Positions 17,157 to 25,512 of a stretch of DNA of 40,568 bases are shown piece by piece. Origin of the DNA: Acidobacteriaceae bacterium (GTDB taxonomy: Bacteria; Acidobacteriota; Terriglobia; Terriglobales; Acidobacteriaceae); assembly GCA_003140235.1 (NCBI GenBank), contig PLJN01000168.1, forward strand, positions 1 to 40,568, in the 5' to 3' direction. A program made the translations under genes and the position numbers. How positions within the stretch are numbered: the stretch's first letter is position 1; every line of letters starts with the position of its first letter. The notes below the pieces were generated by a model. The model saw nothing but the letters and a program-made list of their open reading frames with translations, had not been told where the DNA came from and searched no databases.

Positions 17157-19712
17157 ATGCACAAGCTGCGCAGTCACTTCATCGTTCTGGCCGTATGCGG
17201 ATTGCTGGCAACGACCTGTCTCGCCCAGAAAAAGAACGCCCATGTCCCCACGCCTTCTGAATTCCTTGGCTTTGAAGTGGGAGCGGACCGCCAGCTCGCC
17301 GACTATCGTCAGATTGCGTCGTACTTCAAAGCGCTCAGTGCTGCTTCGGGTCGCCTGCAAATCGAAGAACTCGGGAAGACCACACTGGGCGAAGACATGT
17401 TCATGGCCGTCATCTCCAGCGAGGAGAATCTGCGCAACAAAGCCCACTACCAGGAAATTGCGCACAAGCTGGCTGACCCTCGCGGGCTCACCAAAGAGCA
17501 GATTGACGCGCTGGCCAAAGAAGGCAAGACCATCCTCTTGCTGACCTGCAATATTCACTCCACCGAAATCGGTTCCAGTCAGATGGCCATGGAGTGGGCT
17601 TACAACTTGATCACCGCCGAAGACGAAACAACCAAACACCGCTTGAATGACACCATCGTTCTGCTAGTTCCATCGCTGAATCCCGACGGGCAGATCATGG
17701 TCACCGAGTGGTATCGCAAATACAAAGGCACGAAATACGAAGGCGGCTCTCTTCCCTACCTCTACCACCATTATGTTGGGCACGACAATAATCGCGACTG
17801 GTACATGCTCACCCAGGTGGAAACCAAGAACGTCAGCCGCATGGTGTATCACGCATGGTATCCGCAGTTCTGGCTCGACGAGCACCAGATGGGTTCTTAC
17901 GGACCGCGCATTTATATTCCGCCGAATGCTGATCCCGTCGCCAAGCTGGTGAATCCGCTGGTGCATCGCGGTAATAATCTTATGGGCGCCGCCATGGGAT
18001 GGCGGCTCGAGGAAGCCGGAAAATCCGGCGTGATTTGGGGCTACTCGTTTGACGCCTACTGGCCCGGAGGAACGCGCAATACCGGTTGGTGGAAAAACAT
18101 GTACGGAGTACTCACGGAGGTTGCCTCCGCGCGTATTGCGACGCCCATGCAAATCTCGCCCACGGAACTTCAGGGCGGAAGCAAGGGCCTGACCGAGTAC
18201 GAGCAGCAGATCAACTTCCCCAATCCATGGCCCGGTGGGACGTGGCGGCTGCGCGACATCATGGATTACGAGTTGCTCGTCTCGAATGCTGCTCTCGAGA
18301 CGGTCAGCAAGTATCGCGAGGAACTTCTACATGGCGTTGCGACGATGGCCGGCCAAGCCACGGCGACAGCGAACCCAGCAGAGTTCTGGCGCATTTCGGT
18401 TGACGACCAGCGTGATCCAGTCACCGCCACGCGCCTCGCCGCACTCATGCTGGAACATGGAGTCGAGGTGCGGCTTTCCGGCGACAAGAAATCGTTCCTG
18501 ATTGGCACTGCGCAGCCTTACGGCCGGTTTGTCGACGAGATGCTCGGCATCCAACGCTATCCGGAGGTCAAGCCTGCGGCCAACAGCGGCATCCTTGAAC
18601 CCTACGACGTAGCCGCGTGGTCCCTGCCCCTCATGATGGGAGTTCGCGCCGAGAAAGTCCGCTTGTCATCCGCCGAGCAGCAGAATGCCGCGGTCATCAA
18701 GAACGCGCCGTGGCCCAGCGGCGGGTTGGACGGCAAAGGCAGCTACTACTCGATCGCCGACGACAAGAACAACGTCTTCTCCCTGATCAATGCCATGCAG
18801 AAGGCAGGCGGCACGGCATTCTTGTCCAAATCTGTCAACCAACAACCGCAAATCATTTTTGCCGCCCATGCGCGACTTGCAGCCAACGCGGAAAAATTCC
18901 ACTTACAACTCAAGGCGTCACCTGAACTGCCGGCGGGCGCTACGCCGATTAAGCCGGTACGCGTCGGCATGTACAAGCCATACATCCCATCGCTCGATGA
19001 AGGCTGGACGCGCTTTGTACTCGAGCAGTATGGGTTCGCCCTCAAAAGCCTGGAGAACAAGGAAGTCAAAGCGGGCAATCTGAACGCTGCCTACGACGTC
19101 ATCATTCTGCCTGACTCCTCCAGGGAGGTCATCGTCGAAGGCAAGCAGAACCGCGAAGGCTACTTCGAGGAGCTTCCGCCAGAATACACCGGCGGAATCG
19201 GCAAAGAGGGCGTGCGTTCTCTAAAAGACTTTGTCGACAAAGGCGGCACCTTGATTGCGCTCGCTCGCGCCTCCGAGTTGCTCATGGGAGAGGAATTCAA
19301 TCTTCCGGTACGCAATGCCATTGCGGGTGGAACAGGCCGCGGCGCGGGGGCTTCGGACTTCAACATTCCGGGATCTCTGTTGCGCGCTTATGTCGACACG
19401 AACCACCCGGTCGGCTATGGCATGCCAAATGAAATAGCAGCATTCGTTGACGGACCGCTCGCTTTTCAAACTTCTGCGCCGCCGCCTGACGTCCAGCGCA
19501 CAATCATCGCCTGGTATCCCGACGATGCCAAAGATATTCTGCTCTCCGGCTATGCCCACGGCGCGGAACGCCTTCAGCGGAAAGCGGCGGCAGTGGCCTT
19601 CACTAAAGGTAAGGGAAAAATTGTGATGTTCGGTTTTCGGGTCCAGCACCGGGCGCAGACGGAAGGCACGTTTCAGTTGCTCTTCAATGCCATACTTTGG
19701 GGTGGAATGTAG
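17157..19712 (+). CDS. Secreted M14-family zinc carboxypeptidase, large form
   Basis: An 851-residue exported metallopeptidase. The signal peptide ends near TCLAQ. The M14 catalytic domain is at about residues 40-340, with zinc ligands His134 and Glu137 (NIHSTEIGSSQ) and His243 (WLDEHQMGSYGPR). Substrate-binding HDNNRDWYML and VPSLNPDGQ are also visible. The C-terminal 500 residues include regions like ARGLAANAEKF and DVIILPDSSREVI, with SLKDFVDKGGTLIAL, suggesting a class I glutamine amidotransferase-like fold often attached to these large M14 proteins. GGAG (17146-17149) precedes the ATG at proper spacing. It probably degrades peptides in the periplasm or outside the cell. Confidence 0.9.
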   Translation: MHKLRSHFIVLAVCGLLATTCLAQKKNAHVPTPSEFLGFEVGADRQLADYRQIASYFKALSAASGRLQIEELGKTTLGEDMFMAVISSEENLRNKAHYQEIAHKLADPRGLTKEQIDALAKEGKTILLLTCNIHSTEIGSSQMAMEWAYNLITAEDETTKHRLNDTIVLLVPSLNPDGQIMVTEWYRKYKGTKYEGGSLPYLYHHYVGHDNNRDWYMLTQVETKNVSRMVYHAWYPQFWLDEHQMGSYGPRIYIPPNADPVAKLVNPLVHRGNNLMGAAMGWRLEEAGKSGVIWGYSFDAYWPGGTRNTGWWKNMYGVLTEVASARIATPMQISPTELQGGSKGLTEYEQQINFPNPWPGGTWRLRDIMDYELLVSNAALETVSKYREELLHGVATMAGQATATANPAEFWRISVDDQRDPVTATRLAALMLEHGVEVRLSGDKKSFLIGTAQPYGRFVDEMLGIQRYPEVKPAANSGILEPYDVAAWSLPLMMGVRAEKVRLSSAEQQNAAVIKNAPWPSGGLDGKGSYYSIADDKNNVFSLINAMQKAGGTAFLSKSVNQQPQIIFAAHARLAANAEKFHLQLKASPELPAGATPIKPVRVGMYKPYIPSLDEGWTRFVLEQYGFALKSLENKEVKAGNLNAAYDVIILPDSSREVIVEGKQNREGYFEELPPEYTGGIGKEGVRSLKDFVDKGGTLIALARASELLMGEEFNLPVRNAIAGGTGRGAGASDFNIPGSLLRAYVDTNHPVGYGMPNEIAAFVDGPLAFQTSAPPPDVQRTIIAWYPDDAKDILLSGYAHGAERLQRKAAAVAFTKGKGKIVMFGFRVQHRAQTEGTFQLLFNAILWGGM

Positions 19713-19731
19713 AAGACGGCTGTCAGAGTTC

Positions 19732-20211
19732 CTAATTCAACGGCTGTTTCTCGAGATACTTCCCGATAACGGCGCCGCAGGCTTCCACGAGATCGCGATC
19801 GGCGTCCGCGGCAAAAGTGTCCGCGAAGTAGCTGCCAACGCTGATTTCGGCGGCCAGCTTTCCGCGAGCGAAGATGGGCACAACAATCTCTGATTTGACC
19901 AGGTCCGAAGCCGAGAGGTAACGGGGGTCCGCCGCCACATCATTTACCACCAGGGTCTTCCCGGTGGCGGCGGCCGCGCCGCAGAGTCCCTGATCAAACG
20001 TGATCCGCGCAACCGGGCTAAAGCTGCCCGTATAGGGGCCTAAAAAAAGTGCACGGGCATCTGCCTTGTCGACCACAAAGAATTTCGCGCAATTGTAGCG
20101 CGCCATCACGGAGTGGATGCGGTCCGCGACGCTCTGCATGAGCGCCTCGGCGTTGACCGCGGAGACGGCCAAGGCCTCTACTTCCTGCAACAGTATGGCG
20201 TGCGTGGACAT
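19732..20211 (-). CDS. GAF-domain protein, fRMsr-like fold, copy A
   Basis: A 159-residue single-domain GAF protein, a tandem paralogue of the gene at 20257-20733. The order of motifs follows free methionine-(R)-sulfoxide reductase: FVVDKADARALFLGPYTGSF, then QGLCGAAAATGKTLVVNDV, DPRYLSASDLVKSEIVVPIF and KLAAEISVGSY. From memory of E. coli fRMsr, three cysteines take part in its chemistry. Only the one in GLCG remains; the catalytic position reads Ser in YLSASD and the resolving one is also absent. Reductase activity is therefore doubtful, and a sensing or ligand-binding role is possible. AGGTGA precedes the ATG. The stop converges with the M14 gene, 19 nt away. Confidence 0.82.
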   Translation of the reverse strand: MSTHAILLQEVEALAVSAVNAEALMQSVADRIHSVMARYNCAKFFVVDKADARALFLGPYTGSFSPVARITFDQGLCGAAAATGKTLVVNDVAADPRYLSASDLVKSEIVVPIFARGKLAAEISVGSYFADTFAADADRDLVEACGAVIGKYLEKQPLN

Positions 20212-20256
20212 TGCGTCACCTTATATATCGCAAGACAGTTGCTGCTTCAAGTTACT

Positions 20257-20733
20257 TTAGAGAGGATGCTTTTCCAGATACTTGGCCACGATGCCGGCAC
20301 AAGCCTCTACAAAATTTCGGTCGGCCTCGGAGCTGAAGGAGTCGGTGAAGTAACTCTCCACATCGATTTCGGCGACCACTTTTCCGGCGACGAAAATAGG
20401 CACAACGATTTCTGACTTGACCATTTCCGAGCCCGCAATATAACGATGGTCTCCTGCTACGCTGTTCACCACCAGGGTCTTTCCGCCGGCGGCTGCGGCG
20501 CCGCAAAGTCCCTGTTCAAAAGGGATGCGTGTCAGCGGGCTGAAGCTTCCGACAAACGGGCCCAGAACGAGTACTCGGGGCTCGGCCTTGTCAACCAGAT
20601 AGAACCCTACCCAGTTGTAGCGGGCCATCACAGCGTGGATTCGGTCGGAGACACGTTGCATGAGGGTCTCCGCGTTAGGAGCGGCGGCTGCCAAGGTCTC
20701 TATTTCCTGCAACAGCTTGGTGTGCATCGACAT
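20257..20733 (-). CDS. GAF-domain protein, fRMsr-like fold, copy B
   Basis: A 158-residue paralogue of copy A, 45 nt upstream of it on the same strand, likely from tandem duplication. NWVGFYLVDKAEPRVLVLGPF is closer to fRMsr than copy A, followed by RIPFEQGLCGAAAAGGKT, DHRYIAGSEMVKSEIVVPIF and VVAEIDVESYF. The Cys in GLCG is present, but the fRMsr catalytic Cys position reads Gly in YIAGSE. The start has no ribosome site; TAAAAT (20740-20745, minus) ends 6 nt before the ATG. Function is unknown beyond the fold. Confidence 0.82.
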   Translation of the reverse strand: MSMHTKLLQEIETLAAAAPNAETLMQRVSDRIHAVMARYNWVGFYLVDKAEPRVLVLGPFVGSFSPLTRIPFEQGLCGAAAAGGKTLVVNSVAGDHRYIAGSEMVKSEIVVPIFVAGKVVAEIDVESYFTDSFSSEADRNFVEACAGIVAKYLEKHPL

Positions 20734-20739
20734 GGCAAC

Positions 20740-20745
20740 ATTTTA
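20740..20745 (-). promoter_or_regulatory. Putative -10 element of GAF copy B (leaderless spacing)
   Basis: TAAAAT on the minus strand ends 6 nt before the ATG at 20733, with no Shine-Dalgarno. A TTGCCG lies 19 nt upstream of it. Confidence 0.35.
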
Positions 20746-20961
20746 AATGCCGAAGGCAGACACCCGGCAACAAATTCTGTTTGCGGGGTTACGCGGGTAC
20801 CTAAGCTGATACCTTGACGTTTAATGTCCAGGTCCGGAGTCGATTCCCGGCAGAAATCTGACTTCGGTGCTTGCTCTTAACCTTTACATTCGCCAATAAT
20901 AGTTCACAAATCAAAAGATTCCAGGTGGGCTCTTCTAAAGTAACTTGTATGCCCAGGAAAA

Positions 20962-22842
20962 ATGAATTCTTCCATGCCCAGATCCAAGATATGTTTCATG
21001 GTCGTACTGCATATGTCCCGGAAGCTTTTTTTGCCCGCTACGGTGTGCGCTCTTGTGCTTGCGGGGATCGCACAGACCCAGCAAAGTCCGGCAACGCAAA
21101 GTGCGCCGGCGCAAGCTCCGGCCCCGCCAGCGCCCGCAGCGGGACAACAGCCCAAAACGACTTATGAGTCGGCCACGGTACTGAAAATCACGTCACGGCT
21201 GGTGGTGGTCGACGTGGTGGCGCTGGACCACAAAGGCCAGCCCGTCACCGATCTCACAGCCGCGGACTTCACGGTCCTGGAGGAAGGCAAAGAGCAAAAG
21301 ATTGGAGCGTTTTCCTTCCAGCATCCGGTAGCCACTCCAGGAGGGACGGCGGCGCTGACTCCGCCGATCAAGCTGCCTCCTCATATGTTCACAAATGTTC
21401 CCCGCTATAGCACTGGCGGAGCCTTGAACGTAATACTTCTCGATGCCTTGAACACGCAAATGACCAACCAGGCCTATGCCAAGGAGCAGATGATCAAGTT
21501 CCTGGCAAAAATCCCGGCGGGCCAGCCGGTGGCGGTTTACGCTTTGGGCACAAGGCTCCGGCTGCTGCAGGACTTTACCAATGATCCCGCCGCGCTGAAA
21601 GAGGCTATCGCTCACCTGAAGGACAAAAGCTCTGCCCTTTTGAACAATCCCACCGGAGGCCCCGAATTGGACCTGTTTGGTCCCGGGATTTTTGACGGAC
21701 TACCGGCACAAATGCAACAGCGGATCCTGGTTTTTCAGGCGGAGCAAGTATCTCAGCAGACCGATCTGCGTGTTCGTTTGACCCTGGAAGCATTGGTCTC
21801 GATTGCCCGGACGCTTTCAGGCTATCCCGGACGCAAGAACCTGATCTGGGTGTCGGAAACGTTCCCCATCGTCATCATTCCAGACGGCAATCTGGCCTCT
21901 GGAGCCAGCTCCATGAGAGACTACTCCGCGAGTGTCGCGGCCGCTGCAACCATCCTGACCGACGCGCAGGTCGCCGTTTATCCGGTGGACGCCAAGGGGC
22001 TGACCAACGCCGGGTTTTATAGCGTGGGGAGTAATACAACCTCCACGGGCCAGTACGTGGGGAACACTGTGCGCGGCGGCGGACTCGGTGCGGAACTGAG
22101 TAAGGAATCTGACCAGAACGTGGCTACCCGCAGCACCATGAATGACCTTGCGGAGAGGACCGGTGGAAAAGCCTTCTATAACGGCAACGATCTCGATAAC
22201 AGTATTTTCAAGAGTATCGAAGACGGGTCAACGTATTACACTCTCGCCTATAGCCCGGAAAACAAAGATTGGAACGGAAAGTTTCGCAAAATCACGATCA
22301 AGAGCAAGCGCTCCGGGGTCAAGCTGCGGTATCGTCTGGGATACTTTGCCGTGAACCCGAAGAGCTATGCCAAGCTCGACGACAAGCAACGCGCCATTGA
22401 TCTGGGGCAGGCACTCAGTTTGGATTTCCCCATTTCCACTGCGCTGCCTTTTCGCGTCGGGGTCTACCCTCCTTCGGCTGAATCCCATAACCATGTGACC
22501 ATCAACTACGCCATCGACCCGCACGCCGTCAGCTTCGAACTGCGAGAAGACGGATTGCAGCATGCCTCTGTCGACTGCGCCGCCGAGGTCTATTCCATGA
22601 AAGGCCAAACAGTGAAAACGGACCTGAACGGCATAACCGCTGATCTGAAACCTGAGGATTTCCAGAAGATCATGCGCGGCTTTCTTCCCTGTGGCGAGAT
22701 CTTCGACTTGGCGCCGGGCCAATACATGCTGCGCGTCGGTGTCCGGGACAACGGTTCAGGACTCACCGGTACCACCAACGCTACCCTGACTGTGCCGCTC
22801 TCGACACCGGCCGACGCCAAACCCGAAGACAAGAAACCGTAA
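20962..22842 (+). CDS. Secreted acidobacterial vWFA-domain protein
   Basis: An exported protein of up to 626 residues, matching the vWFA-related acidobacterial family. A signal peptide and an Ala/Pro/Gln-rich linker precede TSRLVVVDVVALDHKGQPVT and DLTAADFTVLEEGKEQKIG, the characteristic leader of this family. The vWFA fold follows (about residues 150-450): ALNVILLDALNT, where the MIDAS is degenerate (DxxNT instead of DxSxS), VAVYALGTRLRLLQDFT, YPGRKNLIWVSE and AVYPVDAKGL. RTGGKAFYNGNDL and STYYTLAYSP close it. The frame starts at 20962 with AGGA close by, but the signal peptide really begins at the ATG at 21013; the start is unsettled. Function unknown, probably protein-protein contact at the cell surface. 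Confidence 0.88.
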   Translation: MNSSMPRSKICFMVVLHMSRKLFLPATVCALVLAGIAQTQQSPATQSAPAQAPAPPAPAAGQQPKTTYESATVLKITSRLVVVDVVALDHKGQPVTDLTAADFTVLEEGKEQKIGAFSFQHPVATPGGTAALTPPIKLPPHMFTNVPRYSTGGALNVILLDALNTQMTNQAYAKEQMIKFLAKIPAGQPVAVYALGTRLRLLQDFTNDPAALKEAIAHLKDKSSALLNNPTGGPELDLFGPGIFDGLPAQMQQRILVFQAEQVSQQTDLRVRLTLEALVSIARTLSGYPGRKNLIWVSETFPIVIIPDGNLASGASSMRDYSASVAAAATILTDAQVAVYPVDAKGLTNAGFYSVGSNTTSTGQYVGNTVRGGGLGAELSKESDQNVATRSTMNDLAERTGGKAFYNGNDLDNSIFKSIEDGSTYYTLAYSPENKDWNGKFRKITIKSKRSGVKLRYRLGYFAVNPKSYAKLDDKQRAIDLGQALSLDFPISTALPFRVGVYPPSAESHNHVTINYAIDPHAVSFELREDGLQHASVDCAAEVYSMKGQTVKTDLNGITADLKPEDFQKIMRGFLPCGEIFDLAPGQYMLRVGVRDNGSGLTGTTNATLTVPLSTPADAKPEDKKP

Positions 22843-22924
22843 TAAAACGCCACTTCTTGTTGGGAGACCCAGAAAGAAGATGCCCGCGCATGATATTCTC
22901 TGCGGTCAGTCTTTCCATGATTCC

Positions 22925-23641
22925 ATGAGCCGACTTTTCTTAGTGCGCCACGGGCAAGCCTCGTTCCTTGAACCCGACTACGACAAGCTTTCCGCCAAGG
23001 GTGAAGCCCAGTCCCGCTTGCTGGGCGAGTATTGGGCAAGGCACAAGATGGTCTTCGATGCCGTCTACTCGGGTCCTCGTGTCCGGCAGATTGCAACCGC
23101 AAGAATTGCCGGCGAGGCATTCGCCGCGGCTGGGCTGCCATGGCCCGAGCCAGTCGTCATGCCCGAATTCGACGAGTTCCGTGCCGAAGCAGTGATGGAA
23201 CAGAGCCTGCCGCGGTTGCTGGAGAGCGACGCCGAAGTCCGTAAGCTACACGAGGCATTCAAAGGCAGCACTACGCGCGAGGAGCAGTTCAAGCTCTTTC
23301 AGAAATTGTTCGAGGTAGTGATCGGCCAATGGGTCAGTGGAAAACTTCTGGCGCCGAACATCGAACCATGGTCCGAATTCTGCCGCCGCGTATCGGCGGG
23401 ACTGGCGCAACTCACCAACGGCGGCCGCGACCGGACGGTAGCTATTTTCAGCTCCGGCGGTCCCGTCGCCCTGGGGATGCAACGCGCCCTGGACCTTTCG
23501 CCGGAAGTAACGCTCCGTACGGCATGGATGGTTAGAAACGGTTCGTACAGCGAGTTTCTTTTTTCCGCCAATCGTTTTACTTTAAGCTCCTATAATTCGT
23601 GCCCTCATTTAACTGAACCTGGTTTCCTGACGTACCGATAA
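22925..23641 (+). CDS. Histidine-phosphatase-superfamily protein (phosphoglycerate mutase-like)
   Basis: A 238-residue cytosolic protein of the branch that forms a phosphohistidine intermediate. The RHG box is intact at the start (LVRHGQAS, His9), and an acidic segment MPEFDEF offers a proton donor. The position of the second catalytic His, normally in a VSHGG-like strand, reads FSSGGPVAL with Ser177. Activity may be reduced or the chemistry altered. The frame is open from 22880, but I chose the ATG at 22925 because it places the RHG strand at residue 5 as in the family. The phosphotransferase gene begins 8 nt after the stop, so they form an operon. Confidence 0.85.
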   Translation: MSRLFLVRHGQASFLEPDYDKLSAKGEAQSRLLGEYWARHKMVFDAVYSGPRVRQIATARIAGEAFAAAGLPWPEPVVMPEFDEFRAEAVMEQSLPRLLESDAEVRKLHEAFKGSTTREEQFKLFQKLFEVVIGQWVSGKLLAPNIEPWSEFCRRVSAGLAQLTNGGRDRTVAIFSSGGPVALGMQRALDLSPEVTLRTAWMVRNGSYSEFLFSANRFTLSSYNSCPHLTEPGFLTYR

Positions 23642-23649
23642 GAGGCGCT

Positions 23650-24711
23650 GTGGATTTTCAAGACCATGCAAGCGTTGTCCGCCCGGGAGAAGAACTCGAT
23701 CTCGCACGACTCGAGTCCTTTTTGCGGACCCAACTCCCCGGCCAGGCGGGAGCACTGGCCGTCCGTCAATTTCCCAGCGGCCACTCTAACCTTACATACG
23801 CCGTCGATCTGGGAGACCGGGAGATGGTGCTGCGGCGTCCTCCGTTTGGCAGCAAGGTCAAGACCGCGCACGATATGGGCCGCGAATACAACGTATTGTC
23901 AAAACTGCATGCTGTGTTTCCCGCGCCCAAGCCACTTGTCTACTGCGCGGACGAATCCGTGCTGGGCGCGCCTTTCTACCTCATGGAGCGGGTCCACGGC
24001 GTTATTCTGCGCCGAAATCTAACTGCCGGGTTGGAGATTCCGCCGCAGACCGCGCACCAGTTGAGTGAATCCTTCATCGACAATCTGGCAGCACTCCATG
24101 GTCTGGATTACACCGCAATCGGCCTGGCTGATCTGGGCAAGCCGCAGGGATATTTGGCTCGCCAGGTCAAAGGCTGGATCGAACGCTATCATGGCTCGAA
24201 GACGCACGATCTCGCAGAAGTCGAGCAAATCTCTACTTGGCTCGCGCAGCGCATGCCGCAGAACAGTGGCGCCACGCTGGTCCACAACGATTACAAGTAC
24301 GACAACATTGCGCTCGATCCCGCTGACATAACCAAAATCAAAGCTGTATTGGATTGGGAAATGTGCACGCTCGGCGATCCCCTCACCGATTTAGGAACCG
24401 CCATTGCCTACTGGGTGGACGCCGAAGATCCGCAGGAGATGCAAAGACTACGCTGGGGGCCAACGATTCTGCCTGGGACGCTGAAGCGCGCTCAACTCGT
24501 GGAGCGCTACGCGGAGAAGACTGGCCGGGACGTTTCTCAGATCGTATTTTATTACGTGTTTGCCCTGTTCAAAGTCGCCGTGATCATCCAGCAAATCTAC
24601 TACCGCTATCACCACGGATTCACCAAGGACCAACGCTTCGCTTCTCTTGGCGAAGTAGCAAAACTGCTTTTTCAGGCAGGGCTGCGCGCAGCAGAGAACG
24701 ACAGGATTTGA
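23650..24711 (+). CDS. ACAD10/11-like phosphotransferase family protein (APH fold)
   Basis: A 353-residue aminoglycoside-phosphotransferase-fold kinase. It resembles the kinase-like domain found in ACAD10/ACAD11 and in bacterial proteins linked with acyl-CoA metabolism. Visible parts are a nucleotide-loop-like FPSGHSNLTYAVDLG, VLRRPPFG, the catalytic HNDYKYDNIALD (Asp as base) and metal-binding LDWEMCTLGDPLTDLG. It starts with GTG, preceded by AGAGG at 4 nt, right after the preceding stop. The three acyl-CoA-type genes at 25-28.8 kb are near but on the other strand. A role in hydroxyacyl-CoA phosphorylation is plausible for this family but not proven here. Confidence 0.87.
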   Translation: MDFQDHASVVRPGEELDLARLESFLRTQLPGQAGALAVRQFPSGHSNLTYAVDLGDREMVLRRPPFGSKVKTAHDMGREYNVLSKLHAVFPAPKPLVYCADESVLGAPFYLMERVHGVILRRNLTAGLEIPPQTAHQLSESFIDNLAALHGLDYTAIGLADLGKPQGYLARQVKGWIERYHGSKTHDLAEVEQISTWLAQRMPQNSGATLVHNDYKYDNIALDPADITKIKAVLDWEMCTLGDPLTDLGTAIAYWVDAEDPQEMQRLRWGPTILPGTLKRAQLVERYAEKTGRDVSQIVFYYVFALFKVAVIIQQIYYRYHHGFTKDQRFASLGEVAKLLFQAGLRAAENDRI

Positions 24712-24773
24712 AACACGCTTAGGTCTAAAACCATTCTCATGGATGATATAGGCCGAGTATCTTTCATGTTTTT

Positions 24774-24922
24774 GTCATTCCGACCCTGAGCTTGCGAAGG
24801 GGAGGAATCTGCTTCCCGCTGCCTAGGGAGATTCTCTGTCTACAAGCGATCGGCTTTTGCGCAGGGGCGAGCATTCTCAAAACCTGAAAAGAAAGCAGAT
24901 TCCTCACTGCGTTCGGAATGAC
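24774..24922. repeat. Dispersed inverted-repeat element, copy 1 (149 bp)
   Basis: The ends are GTCATTCCGA (24774-24783) and its reverse complement TCGGAATGAC (24913-24922). A second arm pair GAGGAATCTGCTT / AAGCAGATTCCTC lies inside. The left arm has an extra insertion CCCTGAGCTTGCGAAGGG, itself self-complementary. A close relative sits at 38054-38189. Similarity continues upstream into GAGTATCTTTCAT (24755-24767). There is no coding capacity of its own; it looks like a MITE-like or REP-like element. Confidence 0.85.
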
Positions 24923-24953
24923 AAGGATCTGATACGCTCGCGCATTAACTGGT

Positions 24954-25421
24954 CTATAGGTAATATCGCACCACCCACTCAGCCACGCAGCAAGGCTTGT
25001 CAGAGCCTTCACTTTCCATGGTTGCCAGAAAGACAGCCTCCACTGCTTTGGGCGGGACATCTTTCAGTGACTGTAGAGTGAATCGGGCGCGAATTCTGGA
25101 ATCGGCGCGCACCGGAGAAACAAAGCGCACACGGTTAAGGCCGTAATTGATGCCCATCCGCACACCGTCTTTTATCGTGAGAACCTGCGGCATAAACTGC
25201 GGCAGGAGAGACAGTGTCAGGAAGCCGTGGGCGATGGTGTCTTTAAACGGCGACTCCCGCCGTGCTCGCTCACGGTCAACGTGTATCCACTGATGGTCGC
25301 CGGTGGCGTCAGCGAACTTCTGAATGCGTTCCTGCGAAACGGCGAGCCAGTCGGTAACGCCGATCTCCTGGCCAATGTGGTCTTTGAGAGCGTCGAGGGT
25401 GTCAATCATGAGTGGAGGCAT
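24954..25421 (-). CDS. MaoC-family (R)-enoyl-CoA hydratase-like protein
   Basis: A 155-residue hot-dog-fold hydratase acting on enoyl-CoA. The catalytic segment is FADATGDHQWIHVDRERA, with the Asp and His of the family, followed by FKDTIAHGFLTLSLLP. A later strand reads YGLNRVRFVSPVRADS. The length equals the family's. Two in-frame ATGs (25421 and 25409) compete and neither has a ribosome site. It lies 84 nt downstream of the acyl-CoA synthetase on the same strand, separated by the inverted heptamer array at 25431-25512. Likely part of the same acyl-CoA operon. Confidence 0.92.
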   Translation of the reverse strand: MPPLMIDTLDALKDHIGQEIGVTDWLAVSQERIQKFADATGDHQWIHVDRERARRESPFKDTIAHGFLTLSLLPQFMPQVLTIKDGVRMGINYGLNRVRFVSPVRADSRIRARFTLQSLKDVPPKAVEAVFLATMESEGSDKPCCVAEWVVRYYL

Positions 25422-25430
25422 AAAGCTAAG

Positions 25431-25512
25431 TATTTAGTACTTAGTACTTGGTATTTAGCGGTCAGGCGCTTCTCGCCAACCAAACTAAGTACCAAATACT
25501 AACTATTAAGTA
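25431..25512. repeat. Inverted pair of four-unit heptamer arrays
   Basis: Left array: TATTTAG, TACTTAG, TACTTGG, TATTTAG (25431-25458). Right array: CTAAGTA, CCAAATA, CTAACTA, TTAAGTA (25485-25512), the reverse complement type. The 26-nt centre holds GGCG/CGCC around CTTCT, so the whole can fold as one long hairpin. The right array includes the stop codon of the acyl-CoA synthetase (25506-25508). Confidence 0.8.

Noticed and set aside
19732-20733. Calling the GAF pair free methionine-(R)-sulfoxide reductase (msrC)
   Set aside because: The fold fits, but the catalytic cysteine position is Ser or Gly in the two copies.
24764-25060. Minus-strand ORF of 98 residues
   Set aside because: It is a translation of the dispersed inverted-repeat element plus the MaoC end; not a gene.
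25431-25512. CRISPR array
   Set aside because: Units are contiguous 7-mers without spacers, and no cas genes are nearby.
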